Assembly (NCBI RefSeq): GCF_035918155.1
Contig: NZ_CP109327.1
Coordinates: 1,860,001 to 1,924,000, forward strand
Direction of reading: 5' to 3'
Source of the DNA: Streptomyces sp. NBC_01591
GTDB lineage: Bacteria > Actinomycetota > Actinomycetes > Streptomycetales > Streptomycetaceae
DNA length: 64,000 nucleotides
Of this stretch, positions 15,721 to 24,299 are shown piece after piece (the first letter of the stretch is position 1; each line of letters starts with the position of its first letter). The notes under the pieces were generated by a model. The model searched no databases. It was given only the letters and a program-made list of their open reading frames with translations, and was not told the origin of the DNA. The position numbers and the translations under genes are program-made.

Positions 15721-15843
15721 CCTCCGGCGATTGAGGAGCAGGGGCCCGGGGGCAGAACCCCGCGCACCCCCAGCCCCTCCGGCGGTTGAGGAGCGGGGGT
15801 CCGGGGGCAGAGCCCCCGGTTACGGGAAGGGGCGGGTAGGGGA
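15721..15843 (+). repeat. Streptomyces intergenic repeat, one partial and one full copy in tandem
   Basis: A partial copy (15721-15762) and a full copy (15771-15843) share the pattern CTCCGGCG-TTGAGGAG, then a GGGGGCAGAGCCCCC-type hairpin, then GGTTACGGGAAGGGGCGGGT. The full copy contains a perfect 8-bp stem with AGA loop (15801-15819). An inverted copy of the same element is at 54345-54416. Such elements recur between streptomycete genes. The rest of the gap to 15926 is Pro-coding-like GC-rich sequence with no gene seen. Confidence 0.75.
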
Positions 15844-15926
15844 ACAGCCCCGCCGCAGGCGCACCCCACCGCACCCGCACCACGGCAGACCGCACCCGCC
15901 CCGGAACCCGCACCCAGCAGCCCCCC

Positions 15927-18761
15927 TCACCCCACAGAGCTGTACGCCACAACCCCCCGCAACACCGCATCCACCGCCTTGTGCGCATTCCGCGCCACAG
16001 AACTCCCGTCCCGCGGCGCCGCAGCCGCGATCTGCCCCAGCACGTCGATCACCTGCTTGCACCACCGCACGAAGTCCCCGGCCGGCATCTCCGCCTCGCC
16101 CAGCACCTCGTCCAGCGTCCGCCCTGACGCCCACATGTAAACCGCCCAGGCAAAGCCCAGATCGGGTTCGCGCTGCCCGACACCCTCCGCCTGGTTGATC
16201 TTGAAGTCCTCTTCCAGGGCGTCGAGCCGGCCCCAGATCCGGACCATCTCGCCCATCGCGGTCTTCGCGGGTCCCGACGGCAGCTTCGGCGCCACCGCGT
16301 CATCGGCCTGCCGCGCCTCGTACACCAACGCCGAGACGCACGCCGCGAGTTCGGCAGGGTTCAGCCCCTCCCACACCCCGGCCCGCAGGCATTCGCTCGC
16401 CAGCAGATCGAGCTCGCCGTAGAGCCGCGCCAGACGGCGCCCGTGCTCGGTGACCTCGTTGCCCCGCAGATAGTCGAGCTCGGTGAGCAGCGCGACGATC
16501 CGGTCGAAGGTGCGGGCGATCGTATTCGTCCGCCCCTCGATCCGCCGCTCCAGCTGCCTGGTGTCACGCTGCAACCGGTGATACCGCTCGGCCCAACGCG
16601 CGTGGTCCTCACGCTCGTCGCACCCGTGGCAGGGGTGCGCGCGCAGCTCCGCCCGGTAGCGGGCGATCGCCCGGTCGTCGGCCGCGACGGACCGCCCCTT
16701 GCGGTGCCGCTCGGGAACTATGTGCCCGGCCTTGGTCCGCAGCGCGGAGGCCAGGTCGCGGCGCGACTGGGGCGAGCGCGGGTTGAACGACTTCGGCACC
16801 CGCATCCGCTCCAGCGCCTCCACCGGAACCGGGAAGTCGATCGAGGCGAGCCGCTTGACCTGCCGCTCGGCCGTGAGCACCAACGGCCGCGGCCCGTCGT
16901 GGTATTCGAGCCCGCGGTGCCCGTGCCCGTTGGTCCGCCCGGCGGGCAGACCGGGGTCGAGGACCAGGGCCAGTCCGGCGAACTTGCCGGTGGGCACATG
17001 GATGACATCGCCGGGCTTGAGCTTCTCCAGGGACGCCGCGGCCTCGGCCCGTCGCTGCGTCGCGCCCTGCTTGGCGAGTTCGGTCTCCCGGTCCTTGAGG
17101 TCGCGGCGCAGCCGCGCGTACTCCTCGAAGTCACCGAGGTGGCAGGTCATGCCCTCCCGGTAGCCATCCAGTCCCTCTTCGTTCTTCTGGACCTGCCGGG
17201 AGATGCCGACCACCGACCGGTCCGCCTGGAACTGCGCGAAGGAGGTCTCCAGCAGCTCGCGCGAACGGTGACGCCCGAACTGCTGCACCAGGTTGACGGC
17301 CATGTTGTACGAGGGCCGGAAGCTGGACCGCAACGGATACGTACGCGTGCCCGCGAGTCCGGCCAGTGCCCCCGGATCCATGCCGCGCTGCCACAGCACC
17401 ACCGCGTGGCCCTCGACGTCGATGCCGCGCCGCCCGGCCCGCCCGGTCAGCTGGGTGTACTCGCCGGGGGTGATGTCGGCGTGCTGCTCGCCGTTCCACT
17501 TGACGAGCTTCTCCAACACCACCGAGCGTGCGGGCATGTTGATGCCGAGGGCGAGCGTCTCCGTGGCGAAGACGGCCTTGACGAGCCCGCGTACGAACAG
17601 CTCCTCGACGACTTCCTTGAACGTCGGCAGCATGCCCGCGTGGTGCGCGGCGATGCCCCGCTCCAGCCCTTCGAGCCACTCGTAGTAGCCCAGGACATGG
17701 AGGTCCTCGCCGGGGATGGACGCGGTCCGCTTCTCGACGATCTCGCGGACCAGGCGTCGCTTCTCCTCGTCGTTGAGCCTCAGTCCGGCGTGCAGACACT
17801 GCTGCACGGCGGCCTCGCAGCCGGCCCGGCTGAAGATGAACGTGATGGCAGGGAGGAGTCCTTCGGCATCCAGCCGGTCGATGACCTCGGGCCTCGCCGG
17901 GGTCCAGATCCGGCTGCGCTGGCGCCGCTCGCGCTCGCGGTCCGCCTCGCGGACCATCTTGCCGCGGCGGCGCTCACGCGGGTTGTACCCCCGCTGGTTC
18001 TCCATCCGGGCGAGCCGGACGAGATCGGGGTTGACCTCGCGGCGTCCGGCGCCGCGGCCGCCGTGGTCGGTCTCCTCCTCGAAGAGGTCGTACATCCGGC
18101 GCCCGGCCAGGACGTGCTGCCAGAGCGGCACGGGCCGGCTCTCGGAGACGATCACCTCGGTGTCACCGCGGACGGTGTCCAGCCAGTCGCCGAACTCCTC
18201 CGCGTTGGACACGGTCGCCGACAGTGACACCAGGGTCACGGAGTCCGGGAGGTGAATGATCACTTCCTCCCAGACGGCACCCCGGAAGCGGTCGGAGAGG
18301 TAATGCACCTCGTCCATCACCACGTAGCCGAGGCCCCGCAGCGCCTGCGAGCCCGCGTACAGCATGTTCCGCAGCACCTCTGTGGTCATGACGACCACCG
18401 GGGCATCGGCGTTGACGCTGTTGTCGCCGGTCAGCAGACCGACCTTCTCCGGCCCGTAACGCTTGACCAGATCGGCGAACTTCTGGTTGGACAGCGCCTT
18501 GATGGGCGTGGTGTAGAAGCACTTGCGGCCCTGTTCCAGGGCGAGGTGCACGGCGAACTCGCCGACGATCGTCTTGCCCGAGCCGGTCGGGGCCGCGACG
18601 AGCACCCCCTTGCCGGCTTCCAGGGCCTCGCAGGCCTCGATCTGGTAGGGGTCCAGATCGAATTCGTACAGCTCACGGAAGGGCGCGAGTGCGGTGGCCA
18701 GCTCGGTGGCGCGGATCCGAGAAGCCTGGTATCGCTCAGCTGGTGAGAGGTCCTCTGTCAT
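15927..18761 (-). CDS. helY: Superfamily II RNA helicase, Mtr4/Ski2-like (HelY type)
   Basis: A 944-residue helicase of the DExH Ski2/Mtr4 group. Motif I is APTGSGKT, motif II is MDEVHYLSD, motif III is SATVSN and motif VI is QLTGRAGRRGID. The middle region (about 560-760) is a stalk/arch-like insertion, and the C-terminal 150 residues (CVSALVYEARQADD...WASGRTLDEVLGEAEM) are a DSHCT domain. It probably remodels structured RNA for decay or processing in the cytoplasm. ATG 18761 is preferred; an in-frame GTG lies 8 codons upstream. Upstream are the lipid kinase and tat genes on the same strand. Confidence 0.9.
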   Translation of the reverse strand: MTEDLSPAERYQASRIRATELATALAPFRELYEFDLDPYQIEACEALEAGKGVLVAAPTGSGKTIVGEFAVHLALEQGRKCFYTTPIKALSNQKFADLVKRYGPEKVGLLTGDNSVNADAPVVVMTTEVLRNMLYAGSQALRGLGYVVMDEVHYLSDRFRGAVWEEVIIHLPDSVTLVSLSATVSNAEEFGDWLDTVRGDTEVIVSESRPVPLWQHVLAGRRMYDLFEEETDHGGRGAGRREVNPDLVRLARMENQRGYNPRERRRGKMVREADRERERRQRSRIWTPARPEVIDRLDAEGLLPAITFIFSRAGCEAAVQQCLHAGLRLNDEEKRRLVREIVEKRTASIPGEDLHVLGYYEWLEGLERGIAAHHAGMLPTFKEVVEELFVRGLVKAVFATETLALGINMPARSVVLEKLVKWNGEQHADITPGEYTQLTGRAGRRGIDVEGHAVVLWQRGMDPGALAGLAGTRTYPLRSSFRPSYNMAVNLVQQFGRHRSRELLETSFAQFQADRSVVGISRQVQKNEEGLDGYREGMTCHLGDFEEYARLRRDLKDRETELAKQGATQRRAEAAASLEKLKPGDVIHVPTGKFAGLALVLDPGLPAGRTNGHGHRGLEYHDGPRPLVLTAERQVKRLASIDFPVPVEALERMRVPKSFNPRSPQSRRDLASALRTKAGHIVPERHRKGRSVAADDRAIARYRAELRAHPCHGCDEREDHARWAERYHRLQRDTRQLERRIEGRTNTIARTFDRIVALLTELDYLRGNEVTEHGRRLARLYGELDLLASECLRAGVWEGLNPAELAACVSALVYEARQADDAVAPKLPSGPAKTAMGEMVRIWGRLDALEEDFKINQAEGVGQREPDLGFAWAVYMWASGRTLDEVLGEAEMPAGDFVRWCKQVIDVLGQIAAAAPRDGSSVARNAHKAVDAVLRGVVAYSSVG

Positions 18762-18806
18762 CTTGCTTACGAGCCTACCCGCCACCTCTGACAGCAGGCG
18801 CGATCT

Positions 18807-19715
18807 TTAAATCCCGGTGGGAGAACCGGGTACGAGCACTCTCACCGCGCCCGGCACACAGTGCGCGGTCAGCGGCAGCGCCCCGAGTTGTTCACCGTCC
18901 GCGTACGCGGTGACACCCGCTGCGACCAGCTCGATCGAGGAAACCCGGTGCACGGTGACCTTGGGGTGGCTGAGGTGCGTTCCCTTGTAGACCCGGGGGA
19001 AGACCTTGAGCAGGGTGGTGCGGCTGCAATCGCCGACGACGGTCACGTCGAACAGCCCGTCGTCCATGACGGCGTCCGCGCAGATCCGCATTCCCCCGCC
19101 GTACGTCGATCCGTTGCCGACCGCGATGAGCGTCGCCTCGATCTCCCTGACCGGTCCGTCATCCAGCCTGACGCGGTACGGAATGGGCTTGAACGCGGCG
19201 AGTTCGGCGAGGATCGCGAGGTCGTACTTGAACCGTCCGCCGACCCAGCGCATCCGGTTGCCGCGGTCGTTGACCCGGGAGTCGAAGCCGGAGGCGAGCA
19301 CCGACCCGAACCACCGCTCACCGACCCGGCCGAGGTCGATCTCGCGGACGCCGCCGCCCTTGAGCGCCTCGGCGGCGAGCCGTCCGGCGGCGGCCGGGTC
19401 CCGTATCGGCAGCCCGAGCGCGCGGGCGAAGTCGTTCCCGGTGCCGACGGCCACGACCCCGAGCGGGGTCATCGTTCCCGCGACCGCCTGCAGGGCGAGG
19501 GACATCATCCCGTCCCCGCCCACGGCTATCAGCGCACCGGTCCCGCCCGCGACGGCCTCCCGGGCCCGCCGCAGGGCGTCATCGGCATCCTCACCGAGAA
19601 CCGTGCGCACGGAGAATCCGGCGTCCCGCAACGCGGAAGCGGCCGGCTGCGCGGCGTGCGCGCCCCGGCCGCGTCCTGCGGTGGGATTGACGAAGAGAGT
19701 GATCTCGCTGGTCAC
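18807..19715 (-). CDS. Diacylglycerol/lipid kinase (DagK family)
   Basis: A 302-residue lipid kinase. VNPTAGRGRG lies near the N-terminus, the nucleotide-binding GGDGM at about residue 67 and GTGNDFARALG at about 91, and a beta-sandwich C-terminal domain follows. It would phosphorylate diacylglycerol (or a related lipid) at the inner membrane face and recycle it into phospholipid synthesis. It follows tatC on the same strand with a 17-bp gap, so the two are probably co-transcribed. Close relatives include YegS- and sphingosine-kinase-like enzymes, so the exact lipid is uncertain. Confidence 0.88.
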   Translation of the reverse strand: MTSEITLFVNPTAGRGRGAHAAQPAASALRDAGFSVRTVLGEDADDALRRAREAVAGGTGALIAVGGDGMMSLALQAVAGTMTPLGVVAVGTGNDFARALGLPIRDPAAAGRLAAEALKGGGVREIDLGRVGERWFGSVLASGFDSRVNDRGNRMRWVGGRFKYDLAILAELAAFKPIPYRVRLDDGPVREIEATLIAVGNGSTYGGGMRICADAVMDDGLFDVTVVGDCSRTTLLKVFPRVYKGTHLSHPKVTVHRVSSIELVAAGVTAYADGEQLGALPLTAHCVPGAVRVLVPGSPTGI

Positions 19716-19732
19716 CCGGGGACCCTACAAGG

Positions 19733-20683
19733 TCAGGTGATGTCGTCGTAACCGTTGGCCCGGTCCCGGTCCGAACTCGCCTGTGCGGGCAACGCCCGGG
19801 CGGACGAGACCGATTCGATCTCACCGACGTCCTCGGGGGTGAGGTCCAGCTCCGATGCCTCGTCGTCGTCGGGCCCAGCCGCCGCGATCTGTGCCTTGCG
19901 GCGGTCGTTGAGGAGCGAGATCCCCGTGGCCACGAAGTAGAGCACCCAGATCGGCCCGGCCAGCCCCAGCATGCTCACCGGGTCGGTGCTGGGCGTCGCC
20001 ACCGCCGCAAAGAGCGTGATCCCCATGATCATGCCCCGCCACCAGCCGAGCATCCGCTTGCCGGTGATGATCCCGCCGAAGTTCAGCATGACGAGCAACA
20101 GCGGCAGTTCGAAGGAGAGCCCGAAGACCACCACCATGCGTGTGATCAGATCGAGGAGCTCGTCCAGCGGCAACTGGTTGTCGAGGTCGGCCGGCGAGAA
20201 CTCCAGAAGCACCCGCGCCATCGTGGGCAGCGTTATGTAGGCGAAGAAGCCACCGGCGAGGAAGAGAGGGAATCCCGCGCCGACGAAGGCGAGCGAGTAC
20301 TTCTTCTCGTGTTTGTGCAGGCCCGGGGCGACGAAGGCCCACAACTGGTAGAGCCAGACCGGCGACGAAAAGACGACACCTGCCATCAAGGAGACCTTGA
20401 GGGCGAGGGTGAACGGCGTGAGGAGACCGTTCAGGACGATACGCGCGCAGGTACCGTCCTTCTGGTTGGCGAGTTCGGCGAAGCTGGACGCACACCCGAC
20501 CGACTTCAGCACCGGGTCGGTGAAGAACTCGATGATCTCCTTGTAGAAGAACGCGGCCACAATCGTGACGACGACGATTCCCAACAGGCCCTTGGCCAAC
20601 CGGTTACGCAGCTCACGCAGGTGCTCCACCAGGGGCATGCGGCCCTCTGGGTCCGTCTCCTGCTTGCGGGCAGACTTGAGCAA
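19733..20683 (-). CDS. tatC: Sec-independent protein translocase subunit TatC
   Basis: A 316-residue TatC with six membrane helices. The N-terminal signal-recognition region MPLVEHLRELRNRL and the loop FVAPGLHKHEKKY are present; together they receive twin-arginine signal peptides. The Glu-rich C-terminal 60 residues are a cytoplasmic tail typical of actinobacteria. Translation appears to start at TTG 20683, with GAGG about 7 nt upstream; the next in-frame ATG would delete conserved N-terminal residues. It lies 65 bp downstream of tatA on the same strand. No tatB is present here. Confidence 0.95.
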   Translation of the reverse strand: MLKSARKQETDPEGRMPLVEHLRELRNRLAKGLLGIVVVTIVAAFFYKEIIEFFTDPVLKSVGCASSFAELANQKDGTCARIVLNGLLTPFTLALKVSLMAGVVFSSPVWLYQLWAFVAPGLHKHEKKYSLAFVGAGFPLFLAGGFFAYITLPTMARVLLEFSPADLDNQLPLDELLDLITRMVVVFGLSFELPLLLVMLNFGGIITGKRMLGWWRGMIMGITLFAAVATPSTDPVSMLGLAGPIWVLYFVATGISLLNDRRKAQIAAAGPDDDEASELDLTPEDVGEIESVSSARALPAQASSDRDRANGYDDIT

Positions 20684-20748
20684 CCCACGTCCTCATCTCG
20701 TGCAGCAGGCCCTCACCGATCAGGGCGCCTGCGTCGGCCCGTTTCTTG

Positions 20749-21042
20749 TCAGCGCTTGGTCGAGTCGGTCGGCTCGGCGACCGGACGCGAGCTGGTCACG
20801 TCGCCGGGGGCCGCCTTGATCGTGCGCTGGGCGGCCTGGTCCTGGGCCGCGTCGTTCGTCGCAGGCTCGGCCGGGGTCGCCGACGGGCCGCCCTCGGACT
20901 TCATGGCCTTGGCCTCGCTCTTGAGGATGCGGGCCGACTTGCCGAGCGAGCGAGCCATGTCAGGAAGCTTCTTCGCGCCGAACAGCAGAACAATGACGAC
21001 GAGGATCAGGATGATCTCGGGAGCTCCGAGCCTTCCGAACAT
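20749..21042 (-). CDS. tatA: Sec-independent protein translocase subunit TatA
   Basis: A 97-residue TatA with one N-terminal membrane helix ([20 protein letters not shown]), the FGAKKLPD hinge, an amphipathic helix ([18 protein letters not shown]) and an acidic/polar tail. It multimerises with TatC to form the pore for folded Tat substrates. ATG 21042 is the family start; a frame open 6 codons further lacks support. It heads the tatA-tatC-kinase-helicase run of genes. The 260 bp upstream (21043-21305) hold its promoter region and no gene. Confidence 0.95.
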   Translation of the reverse strand: MFGRLGAPEIILILVVIVLLFGAKKLPDMARSLGKSARILKSEAKAMKSEGGPSATPAEPATNDAAQDQAAQRTIKAAPGDVTSSRPVAEPTDSTKR

Positions 21043-21305
21043 ATGCGTGTACCTTCTCACCGAGGCAGCAGGGGTGGGGCGGATGGAACCTCGGACAGAC
21101 GTCCGATCTTCTTACCGTCAGCGATCGTATCCCGCAGGAGTAAACGCAGGGCAATACCCATGCATCCTTGCGATTACGGCCCACGCCTCGCTCTCAGGGC
21201 CGCCTTCAGCAGCGTACCCTCCGAAACCGCGAAACAGGAGGCCGCGCCCGCCCTGATCGATCGGCCCTGCTCACAGGCGTGTACGGGCAGATGGGACGGC
21301 AACAT

Positions 21306-21503
21306 CTAGCGCAGGGCCTCGCCGGTCGCGGCAAGGTCCGTCGCCGCCCTTTCGAGGTCCTCCGCCGCCCGGTTGATGCGCTGGGTGGTCCTCGTCACCT
21401 GCTGCCCGAGCCGCTGGGCCTCGATGAAGACCTTGACGGCCAGCACGCCGAGAACGGCGATCCCGAGAAATCCCAGGGCGATGGCGAGCATGGGCCAGAA
21501 CAT
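21306..21503 (-). CDS. Small single-pass membrane protein with amphipathic tail, function unknown
   Basis: A 65-residue protein: one membrane helix (FWPMLAIALGFLGIAVLGVLA) followed by a 40-residue helical tail rich in Arg, Gln and Ala with heptad-like spacing (QQVTRTTQRINRAAEDLERA). It resembles the DUF948-type layout, but I do not recognise it firmly. GAGG lies 8 nt before ATG 21503. It sits between tatA and the zinc-ribbon gene on the same strand, and probably belongs to the pafB-pafC transcript. Confidence 0.6.
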   Translation of the reverse strand: MFWPMLAIALGFLGIAVLGVLAVKVFIEAQRLGQQVTRTTQRINRAAEDLERAATDLAATGEALR

Positions 21504-21549
21504 GCGCAGAGCCTCGATCTGTCTAGGTGTCCGACGGTAGGGAAGAGCT

Positions 21550-21819
21550 CTACAGGCTGGTATGGAGGCGCAGCGTCCGCACCCCGCCCCTGCTGAGGAG
21601 CTCAACTATCCGCTCCCCCGCGGGCTTACGGACGGCCGCACCGCACCGCGGGCAGGTGAAGGAGTAGAACGTCGTCCGGCGGCTCGCCCCCACGGCGAGC
21701 CGAATGGCGGACGCGGCCAGTTCGAACCCCTCACGGCAGTCCGGGCAAGCGGCCTTGAACCGTACGGACTCGGGCACCACTACGGTCGGAACACCTGACA
21801 CCACAGACATATTGGTCAT
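21550..21819 (-). CDS. Small zinc-ribbon protein, function unknown
   Basis: An 89-residue protein with two Cys pairs, CPDC at about residue 25 and CPRC at about residue 56, spaced as in a zinc ribbon. A C-terminal helix (GERIVELLSRGG) follows. The start may be 21819 or the in-frame ATG at 21810; the shared GGGAG fits the second slightly better. It lies 19 bp downstream of pafC on the same strand. The link to pafBC suggests, but does not show, a role near that regulator. Confidence 0.7.
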   Translation of the reverse strand: MTNMSVVSGVPTVVVPESVRFKAACPDCREGFELAASAIRLAVGASRRTTFYSFTCPRCGAAVRKPAGERIVELLSRGGVRTLRLHTSL

Positions 21820-21838
21820 ATCTCCCTCAGGTTTCCGC

Positions 21839-22795
21839 TCAGACCGGTTCGTCGTACGCGGCGAGCGCCGCACGGGCCGCCTGCTGTGCGCTCTGCGCCA
21901 GCTCCGGCGGGGAGACGATGCGGCCTTCGCCGCCCAGCCGCAGCGCGAGCCTGCGCAGCGAGGCCGGGTCGGGGGTGCGCAGGGCGATCCGCAGCCCGCC
22001 GTCGGGCAGCTCCTGCGCGCTGTCGTGCGGGTAGTACTCGGCGACCCAGCGTCCGCCTGGCCCCACCTCGACGACGACTTCCGGGTCCTCGGCGGCCGGC
22101 TGGACCAGCCCCTCGGACAGATCCCGCAGTTCCAGCTCGGGCGGTGCGGCAGGCTCGTCCAGCAGCCGGATCTCGGCGACCCGGTCGAGCCGGAACGTAC
22201 GCCGGTCCTCGGACGACCTGCACCAGGCCTCCATGTAGGTGTGCCCCACGGCAAAGAGCCGGATCGGGTCCACCTCGCGCTCGGTGAGTTCGTCGCGCGC
22301 GGGCGAGTAGTAGCGCAGCCAGAGCCGGCGGCGCTCGGAGATCGCCCGGTCGACGTCGGCGAAGACGCCGCCCTCGGACTCGAAGGTGACCGAGAGCCTG
22401 GAGCTCGCCGCCCCGATCTCACCGGCCGCGGTCTCCAGCTTCGCGGTGGCCCGCAACAGCGCCTGCCGGTCACTTTCGCGCAGCCCCGGCAGCGTGGCCA
22501 CGGCACGGGCGGCGACCAGGAGGGCCGTCGCCTCGTCGGCCGCCAGCCGCAGCGGCTCGGCGACGTCGTCCGGGTTGTGCCACCAGATGCGGTCGCCGTC
22601 GGTGTCGATGTCCAGCAGGTCCCCGCCGCGGAAGCTCGTACCGCACATGGGCAGCACGTCGAGGTCCGAGATCAGTTCGTCCTCGGTGATCCCGAAGGCG
22701 CGGGCGACGTCCTGGACATGGGCGCCGGGGCGCTCGCGCAGATACGTCACCAGAGAAAGCATCCGGCGGGTCTGGTCGATCGCGTTCGTGGCCAT
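21839..22795 (-). CDS. pafC: PafC, WYL-domain DNA-damage response regulator subunit
   Basis: A 318-residue protein with an N-terminal helix-turn-helix (DQTRRMLSLVTYLRERPGAH...DELISDLDVLPM), a WYL domain (about 150-215) and a C-terminal extension. With PafB it forms the PafBC activator that controls the LexA/RecA-independent mitomycin-type damage response in mycobacteria. ATG 22795 is used because GAGGGACGG precedes it; the frame runs further upstream only as antisense of pafB. It starts 16 bp after the pafB stop. Confidence 0.92.
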   Translation of the reverse strand: MATNAIDQTRRMLSLVTYLRERPGAHVQDVARAFGITEDELISDLDVLPMCGTSFRGGDLLDIDTDGDRIWWHNPDDVAEPLRLAADEATALLVAARAVATLPGLRESDRQALLRATAKLETAAGEIGAASSRLSVTFESEGGVFADVDRAISERRRLWLRYYSPARDELTEREVDPIRLFAVGHTYMEAWCRSSEDRRTFRLDRVAEIRLLDEPAAPPELELRDLSEGLVQPAAEDPEVVVEVGPGGRWVAEYYPHDSAQELPDGGLRIALRTPDPASLRRLALRLGGEGRIVSPPELAQSAQQAARAALAAYDEPV

Positions 22796-22811
22796 GAGTG
22801 CCGTCCCTCTC

Positions 22812-23765
22812 TCAGTCCTTGGCCACGGCGCGCAGCCGGTCCACCACATCGGCCCGCAGATCGGCGGGTTCCTGTACGACGACGTCCGGACCGAACTCGA
22901 CGAGCCAGGCGTCCAGACCGTGTCCGTACGGAATCTCCAACTCGTCCCACCCGTTCCCGAGTTCCCGGACCGACACGGCACGCGAGCGCAGCGGGTAGCC
23001 GGCCCCGGTGCGCAGCCTGATCAGCGCGGTCCGGGTGGCCGTCTCCCCCGCCCAGCTCTCAACGGTCTCGCGGACGGTCACGACGTCGGGCACCTCGGTG
23101 GTGAACGCCCCGGCCCGGGAGCGGACCCGGCCGGTGATCCGGGAGAGCCGGAACACCCGCTCGGCGCCGCGGTCCCGGTCCCAGCCGGCCAGATACCAGT
23201 GTCCGCGCCAGCACTCCAGGGTCCACGGCTCGACCTGGCGCTGTTCGGGCTTGGCGGCGTTGCCCTTGCGGTAGTCGAAGGTGACCGGGCGGCGGTCGCG
23301 GCAGGCCAGCATCAGCGGTTCGAACGCCGCCTCGTGGACGGGGATGCGCGGTTCGAGGGCGCTGTGCACCTCATACGCGTCCTCGGCCTCCGGCATGCCG
23401 GCGGCCCGCAGCTTCTGGAGCGCACCGCTGGCCGCACCGGCCAGCCGCGCCTGCTGCCAGACCTTGGCGGCCAGCCCGAGCGCCGCGGCCTCCTCGGCGT
23501 CCAGCGTGATCGGGGGCAGCCGGTTGCTGTCGCGGCGGGCGAGATATCCCGTGTCGCCGTCCAGGTTCTCCACGGTCTCGATGATCAGACCGAGCTCGCG
23601 CAGATCGTCCTTGTCGCGCTCGAACATCCGGTTGAAGGCGTCGTCGGAGCCCGCCTCCAGATAGGCCTCGATGGAGCCGCGCAGCTCGCGCTTGCTGAGC
23701 GGGCGGCGGGTCCCCAGCAGACACAGCGCCAGGTTCATCAGCCGCTCGGCCTTGGCAATCGCCAT
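22812..23765 (-). CDS. pafB: PafB, WYL-domain DNA-damage response regulator subunit
   Basis: A 317-residue paralogue of PafC. The N-terminal winged helix (AERLMNLALCLLGTRRPLSK...NRMFERDKDDLRELG) is followed by a WYL domain with FDYRKGN and the VEPWTLECWRGHWYLAGWD core, then the WCX extension. It acts with PafC as a transcription activator and is encoded near the pupylation genes in most actinobacteria. It is preceded by a terminator-like hairpin (23830-23861), so the pafBC promoter lies in the 65 bp upstream of 23765. Confidence 0.92.
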   Translation of the reverse strand: MAIAKAERLMNLALCLLGTRRPLSKRELRGSIEAYLEAGSDDAFNRMFERDKDDLRELGLIIETVENLDGDTGYLARRDSNRLPPITLDAEEAAALGLAAKVWQQARLAGAASGALQKLRAAGMPEAEDAYEVHSALEPRIPVHEAAFEPLMLACRDRRPVTFDYRKGNAAKPEQRQVEPWTLECWRGHWYLAGWDRDRGAERVFRLSRITGRVRSRAGAFTTEVPDVVTVRETVESWAGETATRTALIRLRTGAGYPLRSRAVSVRELGNGWDELEIPYGHGLDAWLVEFGPDVVVQEPADLRADVVDRLRAVAKD

Positions 23766-23829
23766 CGACGCCCTTTCTGTTTCGCTCTACGACGCTCGAC
23801 CGTACCGCTACGCGGTGTCGGGACAAAAG

Positions 23830-23861
23830 CGAGGGCCCGTGCCTGGCGGCACGGGCCCTCG
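23830..23861 (-). terminator. Hairpin downstream of the small FKBP gene
   Basis: A perfect 14-bp stem (23830-23843, 23848-23861) with loop TGGC, 18 bp past the FKBP stop and 65 bp before pafB, separating the two transcripts. Confidence 0.8.
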
Positions 23862-23878
23862 TATCGCACGGATGCAGA

Positions 23879-24253
23879 TCAGACGGCGACCAGGTCGCAG
23901 ACGAAGATCAGCGTCTCGCCGGGCGCGATGCGGCCGCCACCGGCGCCGCGGTCGCCGTACGCGAGGTGCGCGGGAATGGTCAGCTGGCGACGGCCGCCGA
24001 CCTTCATGCCCTGGACGCCCTTGTCCCAGCCGGCGATGACCTGGCCGGCGCCGAGCTGGAACTGCAGCGGGGTGCCGCGGTTCCAGGAGGCGTCGAACTC
24101 CTCGCCGGTGGAGAAGGCCACGCCCACGTAGTGGACGGAGACGGTGGCGCCCGCCTTGGCGACCGCGCCGTCGCCCTCCCAGATGTCCTTGATCTCCAGA
24201 TCGGCCGGCGGCTCGCCACCCGGGAAGTCGATCTCGGGCTTCTCGATGCTCAC
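23879..24253 (-). CDS. FKBP-type peptidyl-prolyl isomerase, cytoplasmic
   Basis: A 124-residue single FKBP domain. VSVHYVGVAFSTGEEFDASW, FQLGAGQVIAGWDKGVQGMK and IPAHLAYGDRGAGG carry the family's active-site residues. With no signal peptide it should catalyse prolyl isomerisation of cytoplasmic proteins. GTG 24253 has GAGGAG 8 nt upstream. It is 46 bp downstream of the secreted FKBP gene, and both probably form one transcript ending at the 23830 hairpin. Confidence 0.93.
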   Translation of the reverse strand: MSIEKPEIDFPGGEPPADLEIKDIWEGDGAVAKAGATVSVHYVGVAFSTGEEFDASWNRGTPLQFQLGAGQVIAGWDKGVQGMKVGGRRQLTIPAHLAYGDRGAGGGRIAPGETLIFVCDLVAV

Positions 24254-24299
24254 TGACTTGCTCCTCTTACTGATGAACTGCTGGGCAACCGGGACAGTC

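Noticed and set aside
18431..18676. Small minus-strand frames inside the helicase gene
   Set aside because: They are alternative-frame shadows lacking ribosome sites and domains, as are most short frames in this GC-rich window.
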